Shown in pieces: positions 1-8,013 of a stretch of DNA of 64,000 bases. A program made the translations under genes and the position numbers. Under the pieces are notes generated by a model. That model was not told where the DNA came from. It did not search any database and worked only from the letters and a program-made list of their open reading frames with translations. How positions within the stretch are numbered: the first letter of the stretch is position 1; each line of letters opens with the position of its first letter. The DNA comes from DASPKM01 sp035628135 (GTDB taxonomy: Bacteria > Bacteroidota > Bacteroidia > Chitinophagales > Chitinophagaceae), in contig DASPKM010000004.1 of assembly GCA_035628135.1 (NCBI GenBank), positions 248,001 to 312,000 of the forward strand. Direction: 5' to 3'.

Positions 1-887
1 GCATCGAAATGATGGTCGAACAGGGCCTTCATAACCGGGGCATAGGTACGGGTGGGGCTTAACAATAGTTGCCCGATGGTGAGCCGTTCGGGGTGCAGGT
101 CGCGGGAAACCACGCCGGGCACCTGGTTACGGGGGCCGGTATACAAAGACACCTCGTCCATAAGATGATAAGGGCCGGCATACATCACTTCCGCGGAGAT
201 GGAGGGCGCAAAAGACTCCGGGAACTGCTCTGCGTAAAACTTGGAAAGCAGGTCGTGCCGGGCGCTGGTAAGCCCGTTGCTGGCGATGCCGCTGTTGTAG
301 GTCCTTTCATATTCGGCCTGGCCTGCGCTGGCCAATCCCACGATCACATCGCCCGGTTGAATCCGGTCGTTGGTTATTAACTTATCCTTTGGCCAGCGGG
401 CGGTCATGGTACCGTTAACTGCAATGGTACGCACCACATCGCCCACATCGGCCGTTTCGCCCCCGAGATAATGGATGTTTATGCCGAAGAGCTTCATGGA
501 ATCGAAGAATTCCTGGGTACCGGTAACGATCATTTCCAATACCTCGCCCGGTATCTTTTGTTTGTTGCGGTCGATGGTGGAGGAAAACAATAGATTGTCG
601 TAAATGCCGGTGCACAGCAGGTCGTCCAGGTTCATTACAATAGCGTCCTGGGCTATCCCTTTCCAAACCGATGCGTCGTGTGTTTCTTTCCAGTACAGAT
701 AAGCTACAATGCTTTTGGTGCCGGCCCCGTCTGCGTGCATTACGTTTACCCATGCCGCATCTCCTCCCAGGTAGTCTGCGTATATCTTGCAAAAAGCGTG
801 TGGGTATAGTCCTTTGTCGAGGCTTGCGGTTGCTTTGTGCACTTCTTCTTTCTGAGCGGAAACCCCCCGGGCGTTGTATAGCGACAT
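1..887 (-). CDS. purM: Phosphoribosylformylglycinamidine cyclo-ligase (AIR synthase), 3' end outside the window
   Basis: PurM closes the imidazole ring of purines: FGAM plus ATP gives AIR, ADP and phosphate, in the cytosol. The visible 295 codons run from an ATG at 885-887 off the left edge. They carry the PurM-type DGAGTKS loop (residues 53-59), the acidic stretch MNLDDLLCTG (85-94) and GGETADVGD (142-150), all of the ATP/FGAM-binding AIRS fold. The start is supported by conserved sequence beginning within the first residues (LYNARGVS). The octamer repeat array begins only 16 bases upstream of the start codon, so any promoter must lie inside or beyond the array. The gene diverges from ribF. 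The missing C-terminus is a window effect. Confidence 0.9.
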   Translation of the reverse strand, partial: MSLYNARGVSAQKEEVHKATASLDKGLYPHAFCKIYADYLGGDAAWVNVMHADGAGTKSIVAYLYWKETHDASVWKGIAQDAIVMNLDDLLCTGIYDNLLFSSTIDRNKQKIPGEVLEMIVTGTQEFFDSMKLFGINIHYLGGETADVGDVVRTIAVNGTMTARWPKDKLITNDRIQPGDVIVGLASAGQAEYERTYNSGIASNGLTSARHDLLSKFYAEQFPESFAPSISAEVMYAGPYHLMDEVSLYTGPRNQVPGVVSRDLHPERLTIGQLLLSPTRTYAPVMKALFDHHFD

Positions 888-902
888 TTGACTTCAATTT
901 TA

Positions 903-1027
903 AGTCATTAAGTCAATGGGTCAATAGGTCATTAGGTAATTAAGAGCGTCATTTATTGACTTAATGACTCAACGACCTAATGACTTCGGGCTTCAGCGGC
1001 TTAGTCGTTTCAACGACTTAATGACTT
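903..1027. repeat. Octamer inverted array, locus 1 (purM/ribF divergent gap)
   Basis: Five consecutive GTCAWTRR-type octamers (903-942) are followed after about 8 bases by reverse-complement YYAWTGAC octamers (951-985), then by a further short pair ending at 1027. The array fills most of the gap between two divergent start codons. It is therefore in an upstream region, not at a gene end, and would form part of the 5' leader of purM. Confidence 0.85.
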
Positions 1028-1034
1028 GTTTGCG

Positions 1035-1042
1035 CAAAACTA
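1035..1042 (-). promoter_or_regulatory. Possible -7 element for purM
   Basis: On the minus strand this reads TAGTTTTG, matching the Bacteroidota -7 consensus TAnnTTTG. I see no TTTG at the expected -33 distance, so support is weak. If it is used, the purM transcript would begin with a leader of roughly 145 bases containing the whole octamer array. Confidence 0.3.
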
Positions 1043-1075
1043 ATACAAACGAATGTTTATTTTCGCAGCGCTTTT

Positions 1076-2026
1076 ATGCAGGTACATAGAAATATAGACG
1101 AGATCCCTTCTATCCGTAATGCTGTTGTAACCATCGGAACGTTCGACGGCGTGCATACCGGGCACAAGAAGATCCTTGCGCAATTAAAAGACGAGGCCCG
1201 GCAGGTTGCGGGCGAGTCGGTGCTGATTACTTTTCATCCGCACCCGCGCAAGGTGCTGGCCGATGAGAAGCGGCCGATACAACTCATCAATACACTCGAC
1301 GAAAAGATCGAATTGCTGAAACGGCAGGGCCTGCATCATTTGGTGATCGTTCCTTTTACAAAGCAATTTTCAAATTTATCAGCGGATGAGTATGTGAACG
1401 ATTTCCTGATCGGCAAATTCCATCCGCATACTGTTATCATCGGGTACGACCACCGCTTCGGGCACGACCGCAAAGGCGACTACCGCCTGCTGGAAGACTA
1501 TGCGGGAAGGTTGCAGTTTTTCCTGAAGGAAATACCTGAGCACGTTATCAATTCTATAACGGTGAGCTCGACGCGTATCCGCGATGCCATCCGCACAGGT
1601 GATATCCATACCGCCAATCAATTATTGGGCTACCATTTCTTTTTTGCGGGCGAAGTGATCGATGGCAATAAATTGGGGCGAACGCTGGGCTACCCTACCG
1701 CAAATTTGGGCGTGAATGAAGAAGAGAAGCTGGTGCCGGGCAATGGCATCTACGCGGTGGAAGCAGAGATCGAAGGCTGGCAGTCCAAAGCGCAAACAGG
1801 CAGGTTGAAAGGAATGATGAGCATAGGTATCCGCCCAACCATTGGCGACAACAAAAGAATGATCGAAGTAAACCTCTTTGATTTTGATGAAGAGATCTAT
1901 GGCAAAACCATGCGCGTATACGTTAAGGCTTACATGCGGCCCGAAGTGAAGTTCGAAGGACTGGAAGCATTGAAGGGCCAACTGGCAAAAGACGAAATAA
2001 ACGCAAGGGCTCTATTAAATCCTTAG
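1076..2026 (+). CDS. ribF: Bifunctional riboflavin kinase / FAD synthetase
   Basis: RibF phosphorylates riboflavin to FMN and adenylates FMN to FAD in the cytosol. The N-terminal nucleotidyltransferase half has GTFDGVHTGH (residues 21-30), the HxGH-type nucleotide motif, and SSTRIR (164-169). The C-terminal flavokinase half begins with GRTLGYPTAN (201-210), whose PTAN signature binds Mg-ATP. At 316 residues it is the usual length. The ATG start lies 15-20 residues before the first conserved block, as in homologues. The gene is monocistronic, diverges from purM, and converges on holA with a 44-base gap. Confidence 0.96.
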   Translation: MQVHRNIDEIPSIRNAVVTIGTFDGVHTGHKKILAQLKDEARQVAGESVLITFHPHPRKVLADEKRPIQLINTLDEKIELLKRQGLHHLVIVPFTKQFSNLSADEYVNDFLIGKFHPHTVIIGYDHRFGHDRKGDYRLLEDYAGRLQFFLKEIPEHVINSITVSSTRIRDAIRTGDIHTANQLLGYHFFFAGEVIDGNKLGRTLGYPTANLGVNEEEKLVPGNGIYAVEAEIEGWQSKAQTGRLKGMMSIGIRPTIGDNKRMIEVNLFDFDEEIYGKTMRVYVKAYMRPEVKFEGLEALKGQLAKDEINARALLNP

Positions 2027-2070
2027 TGACTCGTTATTATTTGCACACCTGCACATTTCACATCGATATT

Positions 2071-3069
2071 CTATCCCATCATTTTTACGATCATCTCCTT
2101 CAGCAAAGAAGCATCCTCTGTTCCAGGATCGTTTACGCCGAGGCTGCGAAGGTTATAATGGTGCAGCAATAATATGACACGCTCCGTTCCTTCATACCCA
2201 TAGTTCTTTGCAGCCAGCAAACCCTGCCGCGCGCTGAATATATTATTATTGAACAGCAGCTTCAATCCATTTTCGCTGCGGTCAGTAGAACTGAAGACCG
2301 TAAATACCTTGCTGAAGAACGAATGCAGCACCGGCAATATCAACTGAATGGGCGCTGCTTTTGGATTGGCCTCGAAATATTGCACGATGCGTATGGCCTT
2401 TGCAATATCTTTTGCCGATAACGCTTCCTGCAATTCAAATACATTAAAATCCTTGCTGATGCCAACGTATTGTTCGATATCGTCCTCGGTAATGTTTTTC
2501 CTGTTGTGCAGGTTTACCAATACCTTCTGGATCTCGTTGGACATACGGCTGAGATCGTTGCCGATATGATCTACCAATAACAGCAATGCTTTATGTGAAA
2601 TAGTGTAGCCGCGGGACTTAATCAGTTCGCTGGTCCATTCGGGCAACTGGTTATCGTATAATTTCCTGGTGGTGTATACTTCGCCCTTTTCCTTGAGCAG
2701 CTTAGCAAATTTACTACGGCCGTCGACCTTTTTTTCTTTGTACGATACTACGAATACGGTAGACGATAAGGGGTTTTCTATGTACACGTCCAGCTTTTCT
2801 ACGTCGCGCATGTGCTGTGCTTCCTTCAGTAAAACTACCTGCCGCTCCGCAAACATCGGGTAACGGCGGCAGGCGGTTACCACATCGGCCCAGTTTGCAT
2901 CTTTACCATAAAACACCATGCGGTTAAAGGCCGCTTCTGCTTCGGACAACAGGTGATGTTCGGCATATTCCATTATTTGGTCGATGAAAAATTCCTCTTC
3001 GCCTTCGAGCCAATACAGGGGCTTGAATTTGTTTTTTTTCCAATCTGTTATGATCTTCTCTGCTGACAT
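2071..3069 (-). CDS. holA: DNA polymerase III subunit delta
   Basis: The delta subunit opens the beta sliding clamp within the clamp loader. The 332-residue protein starts MSAEKIITDWKKNKFKPLYW, the usual delta N-terminus in which the stretch KPLYWLEGEEEFFIDQI corresponds to the degenerate P-loop region. The middle has the delta-type helix pattern (LLLLVDHIGNDLSRMSNEIQK), and the C-terminus is a helical collar domain. Length and order fit HolA of Bacteroidota. It is transcribed alone, away from the 3277-4266 gene. Confidence 0.9.
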   Translation of the reverse strand: MSAEKIITDWKKNKFKPLYWLEGEEEFFIDQIMEYAEHHLLSEAEAAFNRMVFYGKDANWADVVTACRRYPMFAERQVVLLKEAQHMRDVEKLDVYIENPLSSTVFVVSYKEKKVDGRSKFAKLLKEKGEVYTTRKLYDNQLPEWTSELIKSRGYTISHKALLLLVDHIGNDLSRMSNEIQKVLVNLHNRKNITEDDIEQYVGISKDFNVFELQEALSAKDIAKAIRIVQYFEANPKAAPIQLILPVLHSFFSKVFTVFSSTDRSENGLKLLFNNNIFSARQGLLAAKNYGYEGTERVILLLHHYNLRSLGVNDPGTEDASLLKEMIVKMMG

Positions 3070-3130
3070 ATATATTAAGCGTGCAATTTAACAGTTTTAG
3101 GAAATGACTGAAACTAACACTTGTGGAAAA

Positions 3131-3250
3131 ACCCTGGAAGTCAGGGTATAAGTGTAATATTTTTAAAGAATTAGCGTTTTATGTAAACCTACCCTTTTAA
3201 ATTCTGGCATGGTTTTGGACTTCAGCCCAATAAGTTTAAAACACTTATTG
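3131..3250. promoter_or_regulatory. Divergent control region with two inverted repeats
   Basis: The gap between holA and the coiled-coil membrane protein holds a 6-bp hairpin, ACCCTG/CAGGGT (3131-3136 and 3142-3147). It also holds a perfect 8-bp inverted repeat, CAATAAGT/ACTTATTG, with a 7-base spacer (3228-3235 and 3243-3250), 26 bases before the downstream start codon. The latter has the geometry of an operator. No regulator is identified. Confidence 0.35.
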
Positions 3251-3276
3251 TAAAATTTATTTAAAAACAATACTGT

Positions 3277-4266
3277 ATGAGTACAACCAATTATCCCTCG
3301 GCCACCGACAGTAGCGCTCCCCGGAAAGATCCTAATCGCAAGGAGTATAAAGGTGCTGTCATCGGCATTCTTGCTGTTGCTTTGTTAGGCACATGGGGTT
3401 ACTTGTTATATGATAAGAACAAGACCTCTGAGACCATTCAGACGCAGCAAACACAAATAGAAAAGATCACTGACGACAAAAGCGAAATCCAGAAGAACTT
3501 CGACGCGTCGCTTGCACGCCTCGATTCACTGACCGGTTATAACAATGAGCTGGAAGGTAAACTGGGCACAAGGAACAGTGAGATCACTAAACTGAAAACA
3601 GAAATTCGCACCATCCTTAATAAGAGGAACGCGACTACAGCCGAATTGAAGAGGGCACAAGGCCTGATCGCAGAGCTGAACACCAAGATCACCGGGTTGG
3701 AAGAAGAAGTAGCCAGGTTGACAGGTGAAAACCAGCAATTGACCGCTGAAAAAACACAGCTTATAGGCGAGAAGGAAGTATTGACAAAAAACCTCGATTC
3801 AACAAAGGTTGTTAGCGAGACCCAGGCTAAGACCATCGACGTGGCTTCTACCCTGTATGCCAACAACATTTCAATTACCCCGGTAAATGAAAAGAGCAGT
3901 GGCAAGGAAAAGGTAACTACTACCGCTAAGCGCGTTGACAAGCTGGTGATCAATTTCGACGTAGACAACCGCATTGCCCAGTCTGGCCAGACAGAAGTGT
4001 ATGTGGCCATTACTGGTCCTGATGGAAAACCAATCACCGTTGAAGCGCTGGGTTCTGGTACATTCACTACCCGCGAAGAAGGTGAAAAATTCTATACCGC
4101 GAAAGTAACCGTGGATATGGAAGCCGGTAAAAAGAAACCCGTGCAATTTGCCTGGAAGCCCAACAGCAATTTCCAGAGGGGCGACTACAAGATAGAGATC
4201 TATCACAACGGTTTCAAGATCGGCGAAGGAACAAGAACACTGAAGAAAGGTGGCTTGTTCAGCTAA
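3277..4266 (+). CDS. Membrane-anchored coiled-coil protein of unknown function
   Basis: This 329-residue protein has a short polar N-terminus, one transmembrane segment (about residues 25-46, GAVIGILAVALLGTWGYLLY), a long heptad-rich coiled coil (about 55-190, with repeated LxxEI and ELN patterns) and a C-terminal beta-rich domain (about 225-325) that looks Ig-like. The topology suggests a periplasmic coiled coil tethered to the inner membrane. I do not recognise a named family. It is monocistronic, followed by a strong intrinsic terminator, and converges with the large outer-membrane protein gene. Confidence 0.8.
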   Translation: MSTTNYPSATDSSAPRKDPNRKEYKGAVIGILAVALLGTWGYLLYDKNKTSETIQTQQTQIEKITDDKSEIQKNFDASLARLDSLTGYNNELEGKLGTRNSEITKLKTEIRTILNKRNATTAELKRAQGLIAELNTKITGLEEEVARLTGENQQLTAEKTQLIGEKEVLTKNLDSTKVVSETQAKTIDVASTLYANNISITPVNEKSSGKEKVTTTAKRVDKLVINFDVDNRIAQSGQTEVYVAITGPDGKPITVEALGSGTFTTREEGEKFYTAKVTVDMEAGKKKPVQFAWKPNSNFQRGDYKIEIYHNGFKIGEGTRTLKKGGLFS

Positions 4267-4296
4267 CAAAAGCTTACCAGTATTTTTATAGATAAG

Positions 4297-4326
4297 CCGG
4301 AGGTCTAAAAACCTCCGGTTTTTTTT
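4297..4326 (+). terminator. Rho-independent terminator
   Basis: Perfect 8-bp stem CCGGAGGT/ACCTCCGG (4297-4304 and 4311-4318), 6-base loop, then eight T residues (4319-4326). It ends the 3277-4266 gene 30 bases after the stop codon. Confidence 0.9.
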
Positions 4327-4329
4327 GGC

Positions 4330-4409
4330 AATAGGCCATAAGGTGATTGAATCATCAGGCAAGTAAATTGTATTCACTTAATGACTTATTGACCCAATGA
4401 CCTATGACT
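4330..4409. repeat. Octamer inverted array, locus 2 (convergent gap)
   Basis: The right arm is clear (4374-4409: YYAATGAC units). The left arm (4330-4360) is degenerate but still recognisable as GTGATTGA-like units. The array lies immediately after a canonical terminator and ends next to the stop codon of the opposing gene. Its presence beside a working-looking terminator argues that the array is not itself the terminator. Confidence 0.75.
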
Positions 4410-4411
4410 TT

Positions 4412-7400
4412 TTATAGCAACGCCCTAATTGAAACCCTTCCTATATGCACCGTTCTGGCTGCGCCAGGCCTGCGGCCTTCGTACTGCAGGTTCAGCTCAA
4501 GATTATTGGAGAGCCGCTTGGTAAGGTCGAGGTTCCATAAGAAGTTCTTGCCGGGCAGCAATCCATCCAGCAGGATATAGCTTACGGTTGAATTGAGGCT
4601 GTTGGGATCTTTTGAAGTGTATACGATATCGGTATAGGTAAACTTAGCTTGTATGGAAGTGCTTTGAAGAATATTGTATTTGACTTCGTTGTTGAGCGAA
4701 TGCGAATAATACACCTCCTCATTACCGATCCTGTTCTGCTTATTATTGTATTTATACCCTGTTATCAGCCTGAAGTTCGCGCCCCTCGTAAAGTTCAGCC
4801 TAGGCTCCAGCGAATACTGATCGATATGGTAATTGCGGTTATCGAACTTAGGGTTGGAAGTGTTAAGGACATTCATTCCTTTGCGGAATACCAGGTCAAC
4901 GCCGAACATCCTGCTGAAGTTCACGCGGCCTTTCAGGCTCCATTCGGTGAACTTCCTGCTTTCGTATCCATATGTCAGCAGGGCCTTGCCGCTGTTGCGT
5001 ACATTGTTCAGGTCGAGCCCCCACACGGAACTGAAGCGGTTGAATGAAAACGTATTCACCAGCACGGAATTGAGCGTAATGAGCGAGGTATCGTTCAGGA
5101 CATTGCTGAAGGGATTGAAGCTTACCACGCCACTGGATATTTCTTTTTTATTGATCTGCAAAGAAGATTGCAGGTTCACGCGTGCCATGAACTTCATGAA
5201 AGAGCTTGCGGTTGCCTGCCGTATGATGGCCCTTGGGTTCAACCCCAGGTTATAATTGAAAGTGTTGTAATTGGCTTTTATGAATTCATTGGTGGGCGTA
5301 AATATCCTGATGTACTTGGCCTGGTCCTGGAAAACGGCCACCTCAAACTCATTCAATTGCTGAACGCCGTCCTGGTTGTAATCTATCCAGGTATATTCTC
5401 CCTGTCCGGCGGGCACTTCCAGGAAGACATAATCGCGCTTTTGTTCCTGCCCCGATCCTACTTCGTACAATATTCCTCCGTTAAGCAAACCTTTCCATTC
5501 GTTGATCTCGTACTGCACGCGGCCCAGCAGGCTCTTGTCTGCCTTCTGCCGCGCCACGTCAGGACGCAGTACTTCCAACTCCCGGTAAGTAATGTTGTAG
5601 CGTACGCGATGCTTTTCGCTTTTTAACAACTCGGCAAAGATGGTGACATTGTCGCTGCGGTCGCCCTTTACCAGGTCTTTTCCGAAAGGATACTTATCAG
5701 AGCGGGTAAAATAGCTGATGCCCCATTTGTTGGGCTTTGCTTCGTCCGAACGTAGTGATACCTGCGCTGTTTGAAATGAAAAGCTCAGGAATGAAATGGT
5801 GTCGCTGCGTTTGTTGCGCACTTCGTTGTGCTCCAGCGCGTAGTTGAATGCAATGGAATAGTTGCCCAGCTTTGGAAATACCTTTGCAATGTTTACCGCC
5901 GGTCTCAGGAAATAACCCTTGTCGGTATTGGTGCTGATGTTCGAAATGTTGAATACGTTATTGAATATCCATCCCTTCAATTGCTGCCGGTGCTGCACAA
6001 TGTTGCGGATGCCAGTGAAATCATCTCCTCTTACATAACCCATCACCTGGTAGCGCAGCGAATTCTTTTTCGCGTCCACGTATTGCGTGGCGGCGGTATA
6101 AATGTGTTCATCGGCAGGTTGCACCACTATCGGCAATCCCCAATCGCGGGTAAACTCCACGTTGCGCAGCCTTTCCAATGGACGAAAGCGCGCCTCTACG
6201 AACTCATAGCCCGCATCGGTGATCAATTGCCGCGACTTCCGCAAAGGAAGCGTATTGCGGAACAGCACTCTTGCGGCAAAGCCCTTGTTATCGCCTTCAT
6301 CACGCGAAGAAAAAGTATTGACGTCGTAATTGCTCATAGCCACTTCGGTGCTTAGGAAAGATTGCTTACTGATGTTGTAGTCCAGTCCCAGGTTTACGAT
6401 CTGTTGTTTTTTAGGTGTCACCAGGAACACCGCTGGCTCAAACTGTCCCTGGGGTTGGCCATTCACCGGCTCCACCCATTTGAATACTTTGCCATTGGCC
6501 CCGTTGAAATCCGGCACGTAGTTGCCTTTGCCGAAACCGACGTCTATGAACGACAGGCTGTATTTGGCGCTGTCGGGATTGGTGCTGTATACGTAAATAG
6601 AGTCGCGCGAAGCGCCGCCGTTGAAAGCAGTATCGATCTTTTTATACAGGATCTTGCCCGCGCTGAAAGTATCTAAAGAGGCAACAGGATAAAATGCGCG
6701 CTGCACGCTGTCGCCGATCATGTCCAGAAAATTCTTCTGCTGCTGGTCGAGCGTTTGGTTGATGGGAGAGTTTTTTGCATCGCTGTTATTGAATGCGCCG
6801 AGCTTTAATTTCAGCTTATTATTAAAATTGGTCTCATTGTACAGGTACAGATTTGCATTGAGAAAATTCCGGTCGGCATATTCAAATTCCACCTGTATGC
6901 GGCGGTCCTTGGTGATCATTCTGGTGGGCATGAACGTTACTTCGGCCGTGTTGTAGTTGATGATGTAGTCGCGGTCCTCTCCCCTCTGCAACAGTTCACC
7001 GTCGAGGTAGACCCTTTCCGTTCCCGCCAGCACCACGAAGAAGAATTCATTGTTGGCGCCCTGCAGCCGGTAAGGTCCCTGGTTACCCTCCAGCCCCTGG
7101 AAAATATTGCGCGTGAACTTTCCCTTGGCAATGGAGCCGCTTACGAGCGTCCTGTTATTTATCCTGGGCGAAATGGCCTGCGCTACCTCGAACGAAGCGC
7201 CCTGCAATCTTTTATAAAAGTTCAGGAAGTACTGCTGGTTCTGTCGTATGTCGATATCACCGAGGCTTAGTTGCCAGTTGTTTTTCTTGAACTGCAAAAA
7301 GATCCGGTCGAATTCATTCAGCTGCTGGGTAGTGCCGTCGGGCTGTATGGGAATATTATTGTCGGTAATGGCGGCTGCTATTTCGATGCTATCGGCCATA

Positions 7401-7915
7401 TAACCGCTCAATTGCAGGTTAAGGTTAGAAGTAACCACGGCGTCCTGGCTGTTGCCGAACGATATGCCCCTTCCAAAGCTGCCATTGTAATTGATATTGC
7501 CGAAGTTGAAGAAGTTCGCGGCAGGGTCGGCTGTTTCCGGCCCGAATGGCTTTACCAGGAAGTAGTTCGAAATGCTGTCGTAATTGAACTTGCCCGCCAC
7601 TGCGTTCAGCCGGGCGGGGAACACCCTATAACTGACCCATACGCTGTCCAGGGCGGGCTTTTGCTTCCAGGTAAGCACGGCATTCACCAGGTCGATGTCG
7701 TAATCGGTAGCCGGCACCTGCAGGATGGAAATGGTATTGGGAACGATGCTAAGACTGTCCAGCCTAAGGGAGTCCCTTGCAGTGGATATCCACTTCTGGC
7801 GCAGGTTGGAGCGGGTTTCCGTGGGAGACAAAGGCTTTTTCTCTTTCGGTTCCTGAGCCCACAAAACCTGGCACCACAAGCAATAAGAGGTAAGTATAAT
7901 AAGCAGCCGCCCCAA
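4412..7915 (-). CDS. Large outer-membrane beta-barrel protein, function unknown
   Basis: The 1167-residue protein has an N-terminal signal peptide (LLIILTSYCLWCQVLWAQ, residues 4-21). The rest is long amphipathic strands rich in N, Y, F and alternating hydrophobics, ending in a strand that closes RVSIRALL, typical of outer-membrane barrels. A calcium-loop-like segment (DYNQDGVQQLNEFEVAVFQD) lies at about residue 830. No TonB box or plug motif is evident. The start is TTG at 7913-7915: an in-frame TAA lies 9 bases upstream and no ATG fits before the signal peptide. The minus-strand upstream sequence has TAACTTTA, one mismatch from the -7 consensus. The C-terminal sequence resembles large barrels such as the SprA group, but the length does not match SprA. 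Confidence 0.75.
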   Translation of the reverse strand: MGRLLIILTSYCLWCQVLWAQEPKEKKPLSPTETRSNLRQKWISTARDSLRLDSLSIVPNTISILQVPATDYDIDLVNAVLTWKQKPALDSVWVSYRVFPARLNAVAGKFNYDSISNYFLVKPFGPETADPAANFFNFGNINYNGSFGRGISFGNSQDAVVTSNLNLQLSGYMADSIEIAAAITDNNIPIQPDGTTQQLNEFDRIFLQFKKNNWQLSLGDIDIRQNQQYFLNFYKRLQGASFEVAQAISPRINNRTLVSGSIAKGKFTRNIFQGLEGNQGPYRLQGANNEFFFVVLAGTERVYLDGELLQRGEDRDYIINYNTAEVTFMPTRMITKDRRIQVEFEYADRNFLNANLYLYNETNFNNKLKLKLGAFNNSDAKNSPINQTLDQQQKNFLDMIGDSVQRAFYPVASLDTFSAGKILYKKIDTAFNGGASRDSIYVYSTNPDSAKYSLSFIDVGFGKGNYVPDFNGANGKVFKWVEPVNGQPQGQFEPAVFLVTPKKQQIVNLGLDYNISKQSFLSTEVAMSNYDVNTFSSRDEGDNKGFAARVLFRNTLPLRKSRQLITDAGYEFVEARFRPLERLRNVEFTRDWGLPIVVQPADEHIYTAATQYVDAKKNSLRYQVMGYVRGDDFTGIRNIVQHRQQLKGWIFNNVFNISNISTNTDKGYFLRPAVNIAKVFPKLGNYSIAFNYALEHNEVRNKRSDTISFLSFSFQTAQVSLRSDEAKPNKWGISYFTRSDKYPFGKDLVKGDRSDNVTIFAELLKSEKHRVRYNITYRELEVLRPDVARQKADKSLLGRVQYEINEWKGLLNGGILYEVGSGQEQKRDYVFLEVPAGQGEYTWIDYNQDGVQQLNEFEVAVFQDQAKYIRIFTPTNEFIKANYNTFNYNLGLNPRAIIRQATASSFMKFMARVNLQSSLQINKKEISSGVVSFNPFSNVLNDTSLITLNSVLVNTFSFNRFSSVWGLDLNNVRNSGKALLTYGYESRKFTEWSLKGRVNFSRMFGVDLVFRKGMNVLNTSNPKFDNRNYHIDQYSLEPRLNFTRGANFRLITGYKYNNKQNRIGNEEVYYSHSLNNEVKYNILQSTSIQAKFTYTDIVYTSKDPNSLNSTVSYILLDGLLPGKNFLWNLDLTKRLSNNLELNLQYEGRRPGAARTVHIGRVSIRALL

Positions 7916-8013
7916 TATAAATTAGGTTTTTCTATAAGCGTCTAAAGTTAGGAATTATTGCCCGGGCCCGGTTAGCCGATTCCTAAGGCCAGTTGGCTCG
8001 TTGCAAGGCGGTC

